NCBI GenBank assembly: GCA_021325255.1
Contig: JAJPHP010000078.1
Location: forward strand, 13,487 to 77,486
DNA length: 64,000 bases
Direction of reading: 5' to 3'
From: Nitrososphaerota archaeon
GTDB taxonomy: Archaea; Thermoproteota; Nitrososphaeria; Nitrososphaerales; CADDZS01
In this document: positions 36,052 to 43,095 of the stretch, piece by piece
Layout of the letters: each line of letters starts with the position of its first letter
Position numbering within the stretch: position 1 is the stretch's first letter
Program-made: the position numbers and the translations under genes
Notes under the pieces: generated by a model
What the model saw: only the letters and a program-made list of their open reading frames with translations
Databases searched by the model: none
Told to the model about the DNA's origin: nothing

Positions 36052-36606
36052 ATGTCGCAGTTGAAAATAGATTTGGAAACGCAGGTAGCAGAGTATGTTC
36101 AGCCCGCAATTTTGGTTTCTGCAGATGATTCGATAGAGAAGACGGCAAAGGCGATGTCTAGCGCGAAGGCAGAGTGCGCAGTCGTTACTTCTGCAAACAG
36201 AGACCCGATTGGCATCGTTACCGAATGGGACATACTATCTCGGGCTGTCGCGCAAGGAAAGGACGTCAAGACAACTCACGTGCGCGAGATCATGTCTTCC
36301 CCTCTCTGGACCATCACACCAAGCACAAAGGTCGGCGAAGCGATGTCGCTCATGCTTCAGAAAGGGTTCAGGAGGATCGTTGTCAAGGAGGGGAGCAGAC
36401 TTATGGGCATTGCAACGCTGACTCAGGTAATTGGAAGCAGAAGAGAGGCATCAATACCAATTCCTTTGTTTGAACCGGCGAGAGGCTCGCGCTGCCCCTA
36501 CTGCGGCTCGGTCTTGAAAGACAGGGACGAACTATCAAGTCACATTGACGAAGTACACATTAGGGAAGACATTCTGAAGGGGATACGGGGCAAGTCGATC
36601 GAATAG
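36052..36606 (+). CDS. CBS-domain pair fused to a C2H2 zinc finger
   Basis: 184 residues. Residues 10-140 are a CBS pair: DDSIEKTAKAMSSAKAECAV, DPIGIVTEWDILSRAV and PSTKVGEAMSLMLQKGFRRI, ending LMGIATLTQVIG. The tail (residues 150-172) holds a classical C2H2 finger CPYCGSVLKDRDELSSHIDE-VH with two Cys and two His. The ligand-sensing CBS part could thus control binding by the finger to DNA or protein. The leader is about 70 bases. Regulated through the perfect palindrome upstream. Such a fusion is rare in my knowledge. Confidence 0.9.
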   Translation: MSQLKIDLETQVAEYVQPAILVSADDSIEKTAKAMSSAKAECAVVTSANRDPIGIVTEWDILSRAVAQGKDVKTTHVREIMSSPLWTITPSTKVGEAMSLMLQKGFRRIVVKEGSRLMGIATLTQVIGSRREASIPIPLFEPARGSRCPYCGSVLKDRDELSSHIDEVHIREDILKGIRGKSIE

Positions 36607-36733
36607 AGTAACATAGGATTCAAACACGCCACCCAAAAGAAATCGGGGTGGTAACTCACAGGCTCGTGTAGTACTGGAAACTATTCTTCTCTTTCTTCCA
36701 CGCACTCGTGCTAGCATAGTAATTTTAGATCTG

Positions 36734-36904
36734 CTAGTCCGCTGCGTACGTGGACTCTTTGGCCTCTCGCCTGCTCTTGTACGCAGTTTTCGCGGAGTAT
36801 TTGCACTTTGTGCACACTCCGCGCAGCATTACTCCGCCGCACTTGGGGCACTTTCTATGGGTGCCCGTTGTGATCTTGGATTTTCGCCTAACAGTGCGCG
36901 CCAT
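36734..36904 (-). CDS. 56-residue basic zinc-ribbon protein
   Basis: Short gene ATG 36904 to TAG 36734: MARTVRRKSKITTGTHRKCP, then two CxxC knuckles KCPKCGG and VCTKCKYS nine residues apart, then a basic tail rich in Lys/Arg. This is a compact zinc ribbon resembling small ribosomal or transcription-associated ribbons. Starts 16 bp after the CBS gene's stop on the same strand, so it is probably co-transcribed with it. Function unknown. Confidence 0.75.
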   Translation of the reverse strand: MARTVRRKSKITTGTHRKCPKCGGVMLRGVCTKCKYSAKTAYKSRREAKESTYAAD

Positions 36905-36919
36905 TTGGGAGTCAGCTCT

Positions 36920-37495
36920 TTAGAGGGCTCTCATTTCGTGCGGGACGAATCTCGCTCTCACGAGTTCCTGCAGGTATCCGACCTGCATCGGCTCCGCCCT
37001 GATGATATCCGTAGAGGTTATGATGCCGACAAGATTCCCCTCTTTCACGACAGGGAGTTTTGATACGTTCTTTGTACTCATGAGTCTGGCCGCCTCTTCT
37101 ATGGTTGCGTCGTGATCTACAGTTACAACTGGCGAGGACATTGCATTCTTCGCTGTAACCTGACGAGCGTCTAATCCCTTGAGGAATGCTTTTCTCAGGA
37201 CGTCTCCCTTTGTAATAATCCCTACGACTGACTGATTTTCAGTCACAACGATGCAGCCCACATCTCTTCGAAGCATCTTTTGGACGGCCTCGTTCAGAGG
37301 CTCGGAAGTCCTCGCCGTCACTAGGTCCGTAGACATGAAGTCAAAGACTCTGATGACTGATGTTGTTCGCGCCATGGGAGTTTCAACGCTTCTAGTCTCT
37401 CTCTTCGTTGTTGTACTTCTACTTTTCTCGCCTAAACTCTCTTGTCGATTACCTGTACTCTTCGCCGAATGACTTTGACGTGTCTCTGATTTCAA
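36920..37495 (-). CDS. Two-CBS-domain protein
   Basis: 191 residues from a TTG; the first 40 are disordered and rich in Ser/Thr/Arg, and ATG 37375 (MARTTSVIRV) is an alternative start that would drop them. CBS pair: MSTDLVTARTSEPLNEAVQK with VVGIITKGDVLRKA, and SSPVVTVDHDATIEEAARLM with LVGIITSTDIIRAEP. Likely binds an adenine nucleotide. TATA-like gtttaagtac is at 37541-37550, compatible with the TTG start after a short leader. A weaker palindrome of the shared family lies 24 bp upstream of that TATA. The C-terminus touches the zinc-ribbon gene. Confidence 0.88.
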   Translation of the reverse strand: MKSETRQSHSAKSTGNRQESLGEKSRSTTTKRETRSVETPMARTTSVIRVFDFMSTDLVTARTSEPLNEAVQKMLRRDVGCIVVTENQSVVGIITKGDVLRKAFLKGLDARQVTAKNAMSSPVVTVDHDATIEEAARLMSTKNVSKLPVVKEGNLVGIITSTDIIRAEPMQVGYLQELVRARFVPHEMRAL

Positions 37496-37561
37496 ATTTG
37501 ATCCTCTCTCTTCGCTTGATCTCTAATTTCAACGAATTCGTACTTAAACGGGGAGCACGAT

Positions 37562-37577
37562 CATCAATTGTGAGATT
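37562..37577 (-). promoter_or_regulatory. Weak operator palindrome upstream of CBS gene
   Basis: tcatca-attg-tgagat; only the inner TCA-N4-TGA and part of the arms match, but distance to the minus-strand TATA (24 bp) agrees with the others. Confidence 0.35.
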
Positions 37578-37673
37578 GACGCCTTGCCGGTGTCTTCCCT
37601 TTGGCCACTAGTCTTCCTTAGAACTCATGGACTATGCGTACTAATCTCAAGCCTATGGATACAACCGTCTCTC

Positions 37674-38066
37674 TCAGGCGCTTATCGCGTCCAGAGAGTC
37701 CTTCAACCTTCCCTCCACCTCCTCGGCAAGGGGATCTAGGTCAGAAAATCTCAGCACCTTTATGGCCTCGGTAGGCTTGTAGAGCGACACCTTGGTTTTT
37801 CCGTGATCATCGTAGACCGTGATCTTGCAGGGAAGAACCAGACCCACCTCCTTGTGAGCGTCGATTGCTCTCTTTGCATCTCGCGGGCTGCATACATCCA
37901 AGATGACAAATGGATCCAGTTTTTCACCGAGCTTCTCGAGGATTACCTTTCGCACGTCGATGTTGCTGAGGACTCCAAATCCCCTCTTCTTCAATTCCCC
38001 TGTAAGTTTCTCTACAGTTTCCGCCACGCTTTGATGAGACTCGACACTGTATTCTATACTCGTCAT
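37674..38066 (-). CDS. DUF302 family protein
   Basis: 130 residues: SVAETVEKLTGELKKRGFGV, then IDVRKVILEKLGEKLDPFVI, DVCSPRDAKRAIDAHKEVGL and LPCKITVYDDHGKTKVSL. These are the defining segments of DUF302, a small alpha-beta fold found alone or with metal and redox proteins. Cys in LPCK is the usual conserved position. Cytoplasmic, function unknown. Neighbouring CBS and V4R genes have the same orientation but wide gaps, so operon is doubtful. Confidence 0.88.
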   Translation of the reverse strand: MTSIEYSVESHQSVAETVEKLTGELKKRGFGVLSNIDVRKVILEKLGEKLDPFVILDVCSPRDAKRAIDAHKEVGLVLPCKITVYDDHGKTKVSLYKPTEAIKVLRFSDLDPLAEEVEGRLKDSLDAISA

Positions 38067-38109
38067 GAGTGATCAGCATTAGTACTAAGAGGTAGTTTTT
38101 CTTAACGAT

Positions 38110-38565
38110 TTATTGCGGAGCATTCTCGATCCTAAAGAGGCATCCGGGAGCAAGAGTCCCGCAACATTCCACCTCAGTCACCCTGTACTTACGGCCGAGC
38201 TTCGCGTCGAAGACTGCCTCGAGCAGGCCCTCCTTGAAGGGGCAGAGAGTATATCCCGCACCATAGGATCTTGAAAAGCAATCGGAGCAAAAGCTGATCG
38301 CAACAAGCCCGTCCTCCCTGCTCTCCCAGCTCATCTCCCCGATCTCATTCTTCTTCCAGTATGTCCCAAGTTCTTCGACAAGCGGGCCGATTTCATTTGA
38401 GTGCAACGAGGAGTTGGCGAGTTCCGCCCCCAACTGATACCCGATTGCACGCACGGTCTTTGCGTTCTTTCCGGGATTCAACCCATAGTGCTCCTTCAGA
38501 GTCTTCATTGAAAGTTTGAGTATCGCAGCTTCTTCCTTATCCCTCTCTTCTTGATTCGTCAGCAT
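38110..38565 (-). CDS. V4R (4-vinyl reductase) domain protein
   Basis: 151 residues. C-terminal segments of the V4R ligand-binding domain are visible: FCSDCFSRSYGAGYTLCPFK, KEGLLEAVFDAKLG and VEVECCGTLAPGCLFRI, the last with the conserved Cys pair thought to bind metal. An N-terminal helix precedes (REDGLV...). V4R proteins sense hydrocarbon or other small ligands and often control transcription or electron transfer. No HTH is fused here. TATA-like atattattc lies about 20 bp upstream. Confidence 0.8.
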   Translation of the reverse strand: MLTNQEERDKEEAAILKLSMKTLKEHYGLNPGKNAKTVRAIGYQLGAELANSSLHSNEIGPLVEELGTYWKKNEIGEMSWESREDGLVAISFCSDCFSRSYGAGYTLCPFKEGLLEAVFDAKLGRKYRVTEVECCGTLAPGCLFRIENAPQ

Positions 38566-38670
38566 GTTCCTCGAATCACTCGATATTATTCCGTTGTATG
38601 GATTTCATTTAGAAATGCGCCCTGTTTATTCCGTGTCCCTAATCTGTTAGGCGATTCAACACTATCTGGG

Positions 38671-38958
38671 TTACCTCAGGAGCTCGTCGAGGTCAGGATA
38701 TTCTCCACCCTCGTTAGGTATGACCTCCACCCCATTGTCGGTACACTGCGAAAGGCAGGCCGTGCATCCAAAGCAAAGATCGCTGTTCTTGACCGTGCAC
38801 TCACCTCGCTCGTTCAGCTCGAACACGTTGACGATGCACACAGAAGCGCAATCCCCACTTCCGCTGCAAGCCTTTACGATGACTTTGAAGGATCCGAGGC
38901 GGCAATCTGTGACCAAGCATCTCACAGAGAGGCCTCTCAGAAGATTTTGCGATGACAA
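38671..38958 (-). CDS. Small 2x[4Fe-4S]-type ferredoxin
   Basis: 95 residues with ACSGSGDCASVCIVN near residue 31-45 and LCFGCTACLSQCTDN near 61-76. The second motif is a full CxxCxxxC set. The first reads CxxxxxCxxxC, a spaced variant, so one of the clusters may be altered or be [3Fe-4S]. C-terminal tail is acidic. Last gene of the minus-strand run that begins with the membrane protein at 40933, with a 50 bp gap to the gene before it. Likely an electron carrier of that unit. Confidence 0.75.
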   Translation of the reverse strand: MSSQNLLRGLSVRCLVTDCRLGSFKVIVKACSGSGDCASVCIVNVFELNERGECTVKNSDLCFGCTACLSQCTDNGVEVIPNEGGEYPDLDELLR

Positions 38959-39008
38959 TATACTACCGCCGAGAAGAAAGAATGCGAAGAGACGAGTACC
39001 TGTCTTGC

Positions 39009-39521
39009 TTACCTCACCAGTGCCTGGAGACTCCTGGCAACTGACTTTACGTAGTCTTCAGGGAATGTGTCCCACTCCTTGGTCCAAAAGTGGACGAGCC
39101 CCCTGCGTCTCGCTATTCTCTGTTGGCTATTCGAGTAAAGTGGGTCCGCATCCTTTCTCCACTCTGCGTTCCAAGACTCGTCCCAGTAGTTTGGGGTCCC
39201 TGCCTCGATCTTGCCAATGATTCCACGCCTGTACTCGCGATCTGCGATCACGAGGAATATCCTCTCAATGTCGACATTTTCGTCTGCCTCGGAGAGAATT
39301 TGGATGGCATTCCTCATCACCAAGAGCGTTCTGGGGGAATCGATCAGGCCACCTAGACCTTCCGTCTCTTGGAGCTGTGACACGATCACCCGCGCTATCT
39401 CGACGTGGTCCTTGCCGGTCGAGGTGGCTGGTTCGGTCTTCTTTTGGACTAGTCCTGTTGCGGCTCCGCCATTGTTCTCCAAGTTTCTCCCACTCTCCTT
39501 GGCTTTGTCGTTGGCTTCCAC
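39009..39521 (-). CDS. Hypothetical protein of the membrane/ferredoxin operon
   Basis: 170 residues at most. Its ATG 39521 lies 73 bp inside the ferredoxin gene, so an internal TTG (about 39482) is a possible start. Residues 40-170 are coherent (EIARVIVSQLQETEGLGGLI, TLLVMRNAIQILSEADENVD, ERIFLVIADREYRRGII, WDESWNAEWRKDADPLY) with no Cys and no known family. The C-terminus is rich in Trp, Arg and Glu. Always between two ferredoxins, it may be a subunit of the same complex; unknown. Confidence 0.65.
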   Translation of the reverse strand: MEANDKAKESGRNLENNGGAATGLVQKKTEPATSTGKDHVEIARVIVSQLQETEGLGGLIDSPRTLLVMRNAIQILSEADENVDIERIFLVIADREYRRGIIGKIEAGTPNYWDESWNAEWRKDADPLYSNSQQRIARRRGLVHFWTKEWDTFPEDYVKSVARSLQALVR

Positions 39522-39940
39522 TCAGCGATGTTGGACCATGGGCTCCGCACGGGTCGCTTCAGGTACTCCCTAGTGTACTCGGAAAGAGGGTGCCAGTAAT
39601 CCTCTTCCACTTTCCCCTCTGTCTTGAGTATCACGGGCCTAGGACGAAGCGACGTGGGCTTGCCGCTGTCGGGTTCCACCGAGATCGCATTCGTCGGACA
39701 CTCCCTGACGCAAACCTGGCATCCCGTGCATCTCTCTTGGATCGGCAGGTATGGCCTTTCCATCATCCAGAGTTTTGGGGCGTCCTCGGGGAACTGGTCT
39801 GTTGCAACCCCGAAGACGCTGCCATAAAGCTGGACCTCGTACGGCCTGGTGAACTCGATGCATGTCGGCGGGCACAGATCCATGCAGGCACCGCAGTTCA
39901 TGCATTTTGTTTCGTCGACGGTGAACTTGAAGAGCGTCAT
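39449..39940 (-). CDS. 2x[4Fe-4S] ferredoxin with basic C-terminal tail
   Basis: 163 residues. Two perfect cluster motifs: CMNCGACMDLCPPTCIEF and CTGCQVCVRECPTNAIS, separated by about 60 residues (insert with WMMERPYLPIQER). The arrangement gives two [4Fe-4S] clusters on a long linker, like subunits of membrane-bound oxidoreductases (NuoI/EchF-like), though a longer insert. C-terminal 70 residues are Pro/Arg/Trp-rich. Precedes the hypothetical gene and follows the membrane gene by 42 bp. Confidence 0.88.
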   Translation of the reverse strand: MTLFKFTVDETKCMNCGACMDLCPPTCIEFTRPYEVQLYGSVFGVATDQFPEDAPKLWMMERPYLPIQERCTGCQVCVRECPTNAISVEPDSGKPTSLRPRPVILKTEGKVEEDYWHPLSEYTREYLKRPVRSPWSNIAEWKPTTKPRRVGETWRTMAEPQQD

Positions 39941-39982
39941 TACTTGATCGGATTTACCTCCCTTTGCTCTTCTTTCGCCACT

Positions 39983-40933
39983 CTACCCGATGTAGTTAGG
40001 GCTCTTCCCCCTATGGGCGTCTGCGAGTCCTGAGAGTTCCGACCCCATCTTCGAAATCCCGTACGCTCCAGTTTCGTCCGAAGGTGCATTTCGCGGGGCC
40101 CTCGCGTTTTCAACGTTCGCGGCTCCAGAAGTCTGCCTCGTGGTCGTCGGAACGGATGGGATGCCGGATGGTTGCGAAACGGTCGAACTCACAGCGCCAA
40201 CGTTCTTCTTCCTGGTCGGAAGTCTCGAGTGAAGTATGGGATGCGCGAATCCAAAGACTGCAACGACGCCCAGAACCGCAAAACATGCCTGAAATGATGA
40301 CATTGCAAGACCGAGATTTTGCGTCGAGGCAAATGTCGTGTACATCGTGTACCAGATGCCACTGCTTGCGCTGACACCGGGCGGAAGAGTCGAGAGGACG
40401 AGAGGTGTCTCTGTCACAAAGATTGTTCCGCTTATCCAAAGCAATGTACCAATGAAGACGAGCACAGTCACTATCCTGAACGCTTTCCGATTGTCATCTG
40501 CATCGACGTATAGTTTGGTTACCAGTGCGAGACCAAAGAATACGACAGACAGTGGCATGAACGGAACTGCCATGGGGTAATCGAGGAAAGTTCCGGGGAA
40601 GAAAACCAGCAGACCCATGATAAACGACATGAAAATTAGGGCGTCTCTTATCAGCACGTACGCGAGCCACCAGATATCTGCGCCTAACCTCAGTGTGAAC
40701 TTGTTCAGCACTCTGATGAAATACCCTCTGGCTATCTGAAGCGAAAACGCCATAGCGCTTACGAAAACGAGTGCGACGGCGATTGTCGTTTCTAGCCACA
40801 CTGAACCTCCACTTACCAGATCCCCTTGAGTGAATGCGAAGGAGAAGCGCGCTGGCACTCCCAGCAAAAATAGCGCAAATCCTGCAAGACCGTACAAGAC
40901 CAAATGATTCTTCTTCATAGTTGAAGCGATCAT
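39983..40933 (-). CDS. Membrane protein (about 6 helices) with long soluble tail, unknown
   Basis: 316 residues from ATG 40933 (MKKNHLVLYGLAGF begins at the second Met). Six hydrophobic helices (LVLYGLAGFALFLLG; IAVALVFVSAMAFSLQI; ADIWWLAYVLIRDALIFMS; PFMPLSVVFFGLALVTKLY; IVTVLVFIGTLLWISGTIFV; FQACFAVLGVVAVFGFAHPI) followed by a Ser/Thr/Pro-rich cytosolic tail of about 90 residues. A few His sit at membrane borders. No family recognised. First gene of a unit with two ferredoxins, so it may anchor an electron-transfer complex. Leaderless from a TATA flanked by a large inverted repeat. Confidence 0.7.
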   Translation of the reverse strand: MIASTMKKNHLVLYGLAGFALFLLGVPARFSFAFTQGDLVSGGSVWLETTIAVALVFVSAMAFSLQIARGYFIRVLNKFTLRLGADIWWLAYVLIRDALIFMSFIMGLLVFFPGTFLDYPMAVPFMPLSVVFFGLALVTKLYVDADDNRKAFRIVTVLVFIGTLLWISGTIFVTETPLVLSTLPPGVSASSGIWYTMYTTFASTQNLGLAMSSFQACFAVLGVVAVFGFAHPILHSRLPTRKKNVGAVSSTVSQPSGIPSVPTTTRQTSGAANVENARAPRNAPSDETGAYGISKMGSELSGLADAHRGKSPNYIG

Positions 40934-40946
40934 GTCCGATTGAATG

Positions 40947-40978
40947 GATTAGGGGTTGTATATCAGATTCCCCTAATC
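40947..40978 (-). promoter_or_regulatory. Inverted repeat flanking the TATA box of the membrane/ferredoxin operon
   Basis: Nine-base arms gattagggg and ccctaatc-type (40947-40955 and 40970-40978) with perfect pairing; the 14-base spacer holds the TATA gtatatc (about 28 bp before ATG 40933). A repressor bound here would block TBP. Different from the TTCTCA family. Confidence 0.6.
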
Positions 40979-41069
40979 AGTACGGGCAAATGTGGTAACC
41001 CGACGCGGTCAAATTGAGGAATTCTGCCGAATTCCTCGCTCTCAACCAGGCTCAGTGCAGGCTAGAGCT

Positions 41070-41089
41070 GATTATCAATTTTGATAATC
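41070..41089 (+). promoter_or_regulatory. Operator palindrome upstream of HTH_10 gene
   Basis: Perfect 8-4-8 palindrome gattatca-attt-tgataatc, the TTATCA variant of the family. TATA aaataatag is centred 24 bp downstream (41103), so the transcript begins near 41128. Confidence 0.65.
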
Positions 41090-41160
41090 AGGTGCTGGAA
41101 ATAATAGGGAGCTCAATCCCTAACCAGTTAGGTCTCTGTAAAAAGGAAGAAGAAAACTGC

Positions 41161-41805
41161 ATGCTGAAACAAGTCTCGGTAATGGTAAAAACAGACAACA
41201 TCTTGCAGGAGCTGGCCCAAAAGAACTCTTGCAAGGTGACCATAGTCGATTGCAAGCACTCAAACTCGAATGAAATGAGCCTGCTTGTTGAGATCGAAGG
41301 CAAAGATGTGAACCAACTTATCACAGACCTAAAGTCAAGACGAGAGGTAAAGCGAACATACTTTGCAAAGAGCAGTTCCTCAAAGACTCTCGTCATGTTG
41401 ATACTCCAGTCGCCCATCTTCTGTGATGTAGCGAGGAGCTCGAACGCATTTTGCGTCGCCTGTCCGCTTAACTCTCGCGTCGTTGACGGAGCTCTTGAGT
41501 GGAGTCTCCTCGTGAAGGATGCGGCCGATATGTCGAACGTGATCGACCTACTCAGGTTCCGTGGCGCGACCACGAATCTCAGGAGGATCGAAAATGCCTT
41601 TCGAGACGAGGCTCTTACCTCTCACCAGAAGGAGATTCTTCTCGAAGCTACGAGGCGCGGCTACTTTGATTTTCCAAGGCGAGTCAGCTTGACGGCACTT
41701 GCGAAGGAACTCTCGATCAGTCCATCTACGTTGAGCGAAATTCTACGCAGAGGGGAATCGAAGATCGCAAGAGCGTATGCAAGTGGACTCGGATTATCAA
41801 TATAG
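41161..41805 (+). CDS. HTH_10 regulator (paralog of the 3787 gene)
   Basis: 214 residues from ATG 41161; the frame is open from TTG 41014, but that region contains the operator and TATA (41070-41107), so the start must be downstream. A purine-rich aaaggaagaag lies 20 bp before the ATG. C-terminal HTH_10 domain: LTSHQKEILLEATRRGYFDF, then LSISPSTLSEILRRGES. The N-terminal half has Cys in IFCDVA and FCVACPLNSR, a metal- or redox-sensing candidate. Divergent from the membrane/ferredoxin operon and ahead of the DUF2249 operon. Its own palindrome may mean autoregulation or membership in the regulon. Confidence 0.87.
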   Translation: MLKQVSVMVKTDNILQELAQKNSCKVTIVDCKHSNSNEMSLLVEIEGKDVNQLITDLKSRREVKRTYFAKSSSSKTLVMLILQSPIFCDVARSSNAFCVACPLNSRVVDGALEWSLLVKDAADMSNVIDLLRFRGATTNLRRIENAFRDEALTSHQKEILLEATRRGYFDFPRRVSLTALAKELSISPSTLSEILRRGESKIARAYASGLGLSI

Positions 41806-41943
41806 TCCGTTGGCATAAGAAGACAGATTCGGAATTCGAAACTCTCCTTGCGTAGGAAGGGTTTGTAACAACGTTTTCCAAGCCGGGTTATGCGCGAGAT
41901 TCTCTTGCAGAGTAACTTTGCTTCCCGCAGGCAATCAACCAAA

Positions 41944-41963
41944 ATCCCAAAATTTTTTGGGAT
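41944..41963 (+). promoter_or_regulatory. Palindrome and TATA upstream of DUF2249-cupin operon
   Basis: atcccaaaatttttttgggat-type near-perfect 20 bp palindrome (9 of 10 pairs), directly before the TATA agctatatcc (41965-41974) that gives a leaderless start at 41999. Overlaps the BRE position. Confidence 0.5.
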
Positions 41964-41998
41964 AAGCTATATCCTTCCTGTCGCTACGCATAGTGTAC

Positions 41999-42667
41999 AT
42001 GGAAGCCAAACAAGAGGAAGAAAAAGAGCAAGGAAAACAGTTCGTAGTAGACGTGCGGCCGCTCTCTCCACCTGCACGACATTCTCACGTTCTCAAGACG
42101 TTTGACCAATTGAAGCCTGGTGAAACTCTTCTCGTGGTCAACGACCACGAACCTGTCCACCTAGTCCAGTTCATGAAGCACGAACGCCGCGATTTCAATT
42201 TCGAGTCCTACAGGGCCTACCAAAGGGGGCCGGCCGAGTGGGTTGGTGTCTTTCAACGAAAGACGATGGAAGAAGACGCAGACGGAAGCTTGAGCAAGTC
42301 AGGGGTCGTCTTTACAAGTTTTGAAAAGGAAAAAATCGCCGACGATGCGAGCTTCTCGCCTGTTCCAGTCTATACCAGCAAAGACTACAAGGTAATACTC
42401 GCATACTTCAAGGCAGGGCAGTTCATACCAGTCCACACGCCCGGTATTGATCTCGTTCTCCTCGTCCACACCGGTAACGGTGAGGTCGTCGCAAGCGATC
42501 AAAGATTTAACGTCAAGCCAGGAGATTTGGTGGTCATTCCCAAGGGGCAGAAGCGCGGAGTTAGGGCGATAACCGACATGGAGATTCTTCACCTAGTGTC
42601 ACCTGCGCCTGGAGACGGAGATCACGAAGAAGTAGCGCGGAAAATCTCCAGCGGCACCTTTCTTTGA
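41999..42667 (+). CDS. DUF2249-cupin fusion protein
   Basis: 222 residues from ATG 41999. Residues 15-80 are DUF2249: VDVRPLSPPARHSHVLKTFD, LKPGETLLVVNDHEPVHLVQ and RDFNFESYRAYQRGPAEWVG, a fold of the TusA/SirA type that carries no catalytic Cys here. From about 120 a cupin follows: ILAYFKAGQFIPVHTPGIDL, VLLVHTGNGEVVASDQRFNV, KPGDLVVIPKGQKRGVRAI. The cupin His are fewer than in a full metal site. DUF2249 proteins cluster with denitrification and hemerythrin genes in bacteria. Overlaps the DUF59 gene by 4 bp. Confidence 0.88.
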   Translation: MEAKQEEEKEQGKQFVVDVRPLSPPARHSHVLKTFDQLKPGETLLVVNDHEPVHLVQFMKHERRDFNFESYRAYQRGPAEWVGVFQRKTMEEDADGSLSKSGVVFTSFEKEKIADDASFSPVPVYTSKDYKVILAYFKAGQFIPVHTPGIDLVLLVHTGNGEVVASDQRFNVKPGDLVVIPKGQKRGVRAITDMEILHLVSPAPGDGDHEEVARKISSGTFL

Positions 42668-43056
42668 TTACCACCCGTGTCAGAACGCTCCTTTTCGAAG
42701 ATGGCGACACAATGCCTGGGCCACTTGCATCTTCCGCGAACACCGCCGCGAATCTGATTCCTTCGAGGAAAGAGCAGATTCTGGCGATGCTTAGGAACTG
42801 TTATGATCCGGAGATTCCATTCAACATCGTCGACCTCGGGCTGATTTACTCCATTGAACTAAAAGAAGATGAGGTGAAGATCAAGATGACGCTGACCTCT
42901 CCTGGCTGTCCGGTTGGCCCGTGGCTAACCGACGAAGTAAAGGAAGCATGCCTTGGCGTCGAAGGGACAAAACAGGTCTTTGTAGAGATTGTCTTCAATC
43001 CACCCTGGAGTCCTGCAATGATGAGCGAATCAGCTCACAAAGCTTTGGGCTTCTGA
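42664..43056 (+). CDS. MIP18/DUF59 iron-sulfur assembly factor-like protein
   Basis: 130 residues from a TTG that overlaps the previous stop; ATG 42712 (MPGPLASSAN) would give 114. Residues 45-125 are the MIP18/DUF59 domain: YDPEIPFNIVDLGLIYSIEL, MTLTSPGCPVGPWLTDEVKE (with the conserved TSPGCP Cys) and VFNPPWSPAMMSESAHKALG. Family members (PaaD, SufT) help mature iron-sulfur proteins. Coupled to the cupin gene and 39 bp ahead of the NnrS-like gene. Confidence 0.9.
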   Translation: MITTRVRTLLFEDGDTMPGPLASSANTAANLIPSRKEQILAMLRNCYDPEIPFNIVDLGLIYSIELKEDEVKIKMTLTSPGCPVGPWLTDEVKEACLGVEGTKQVFVEIVFNPPWSPAMMSESAHKALGF

Positions 43057-43095
43057 AACGGAAAAAATGTAGAGAAAAGGAAAAGGAGACTCTGC

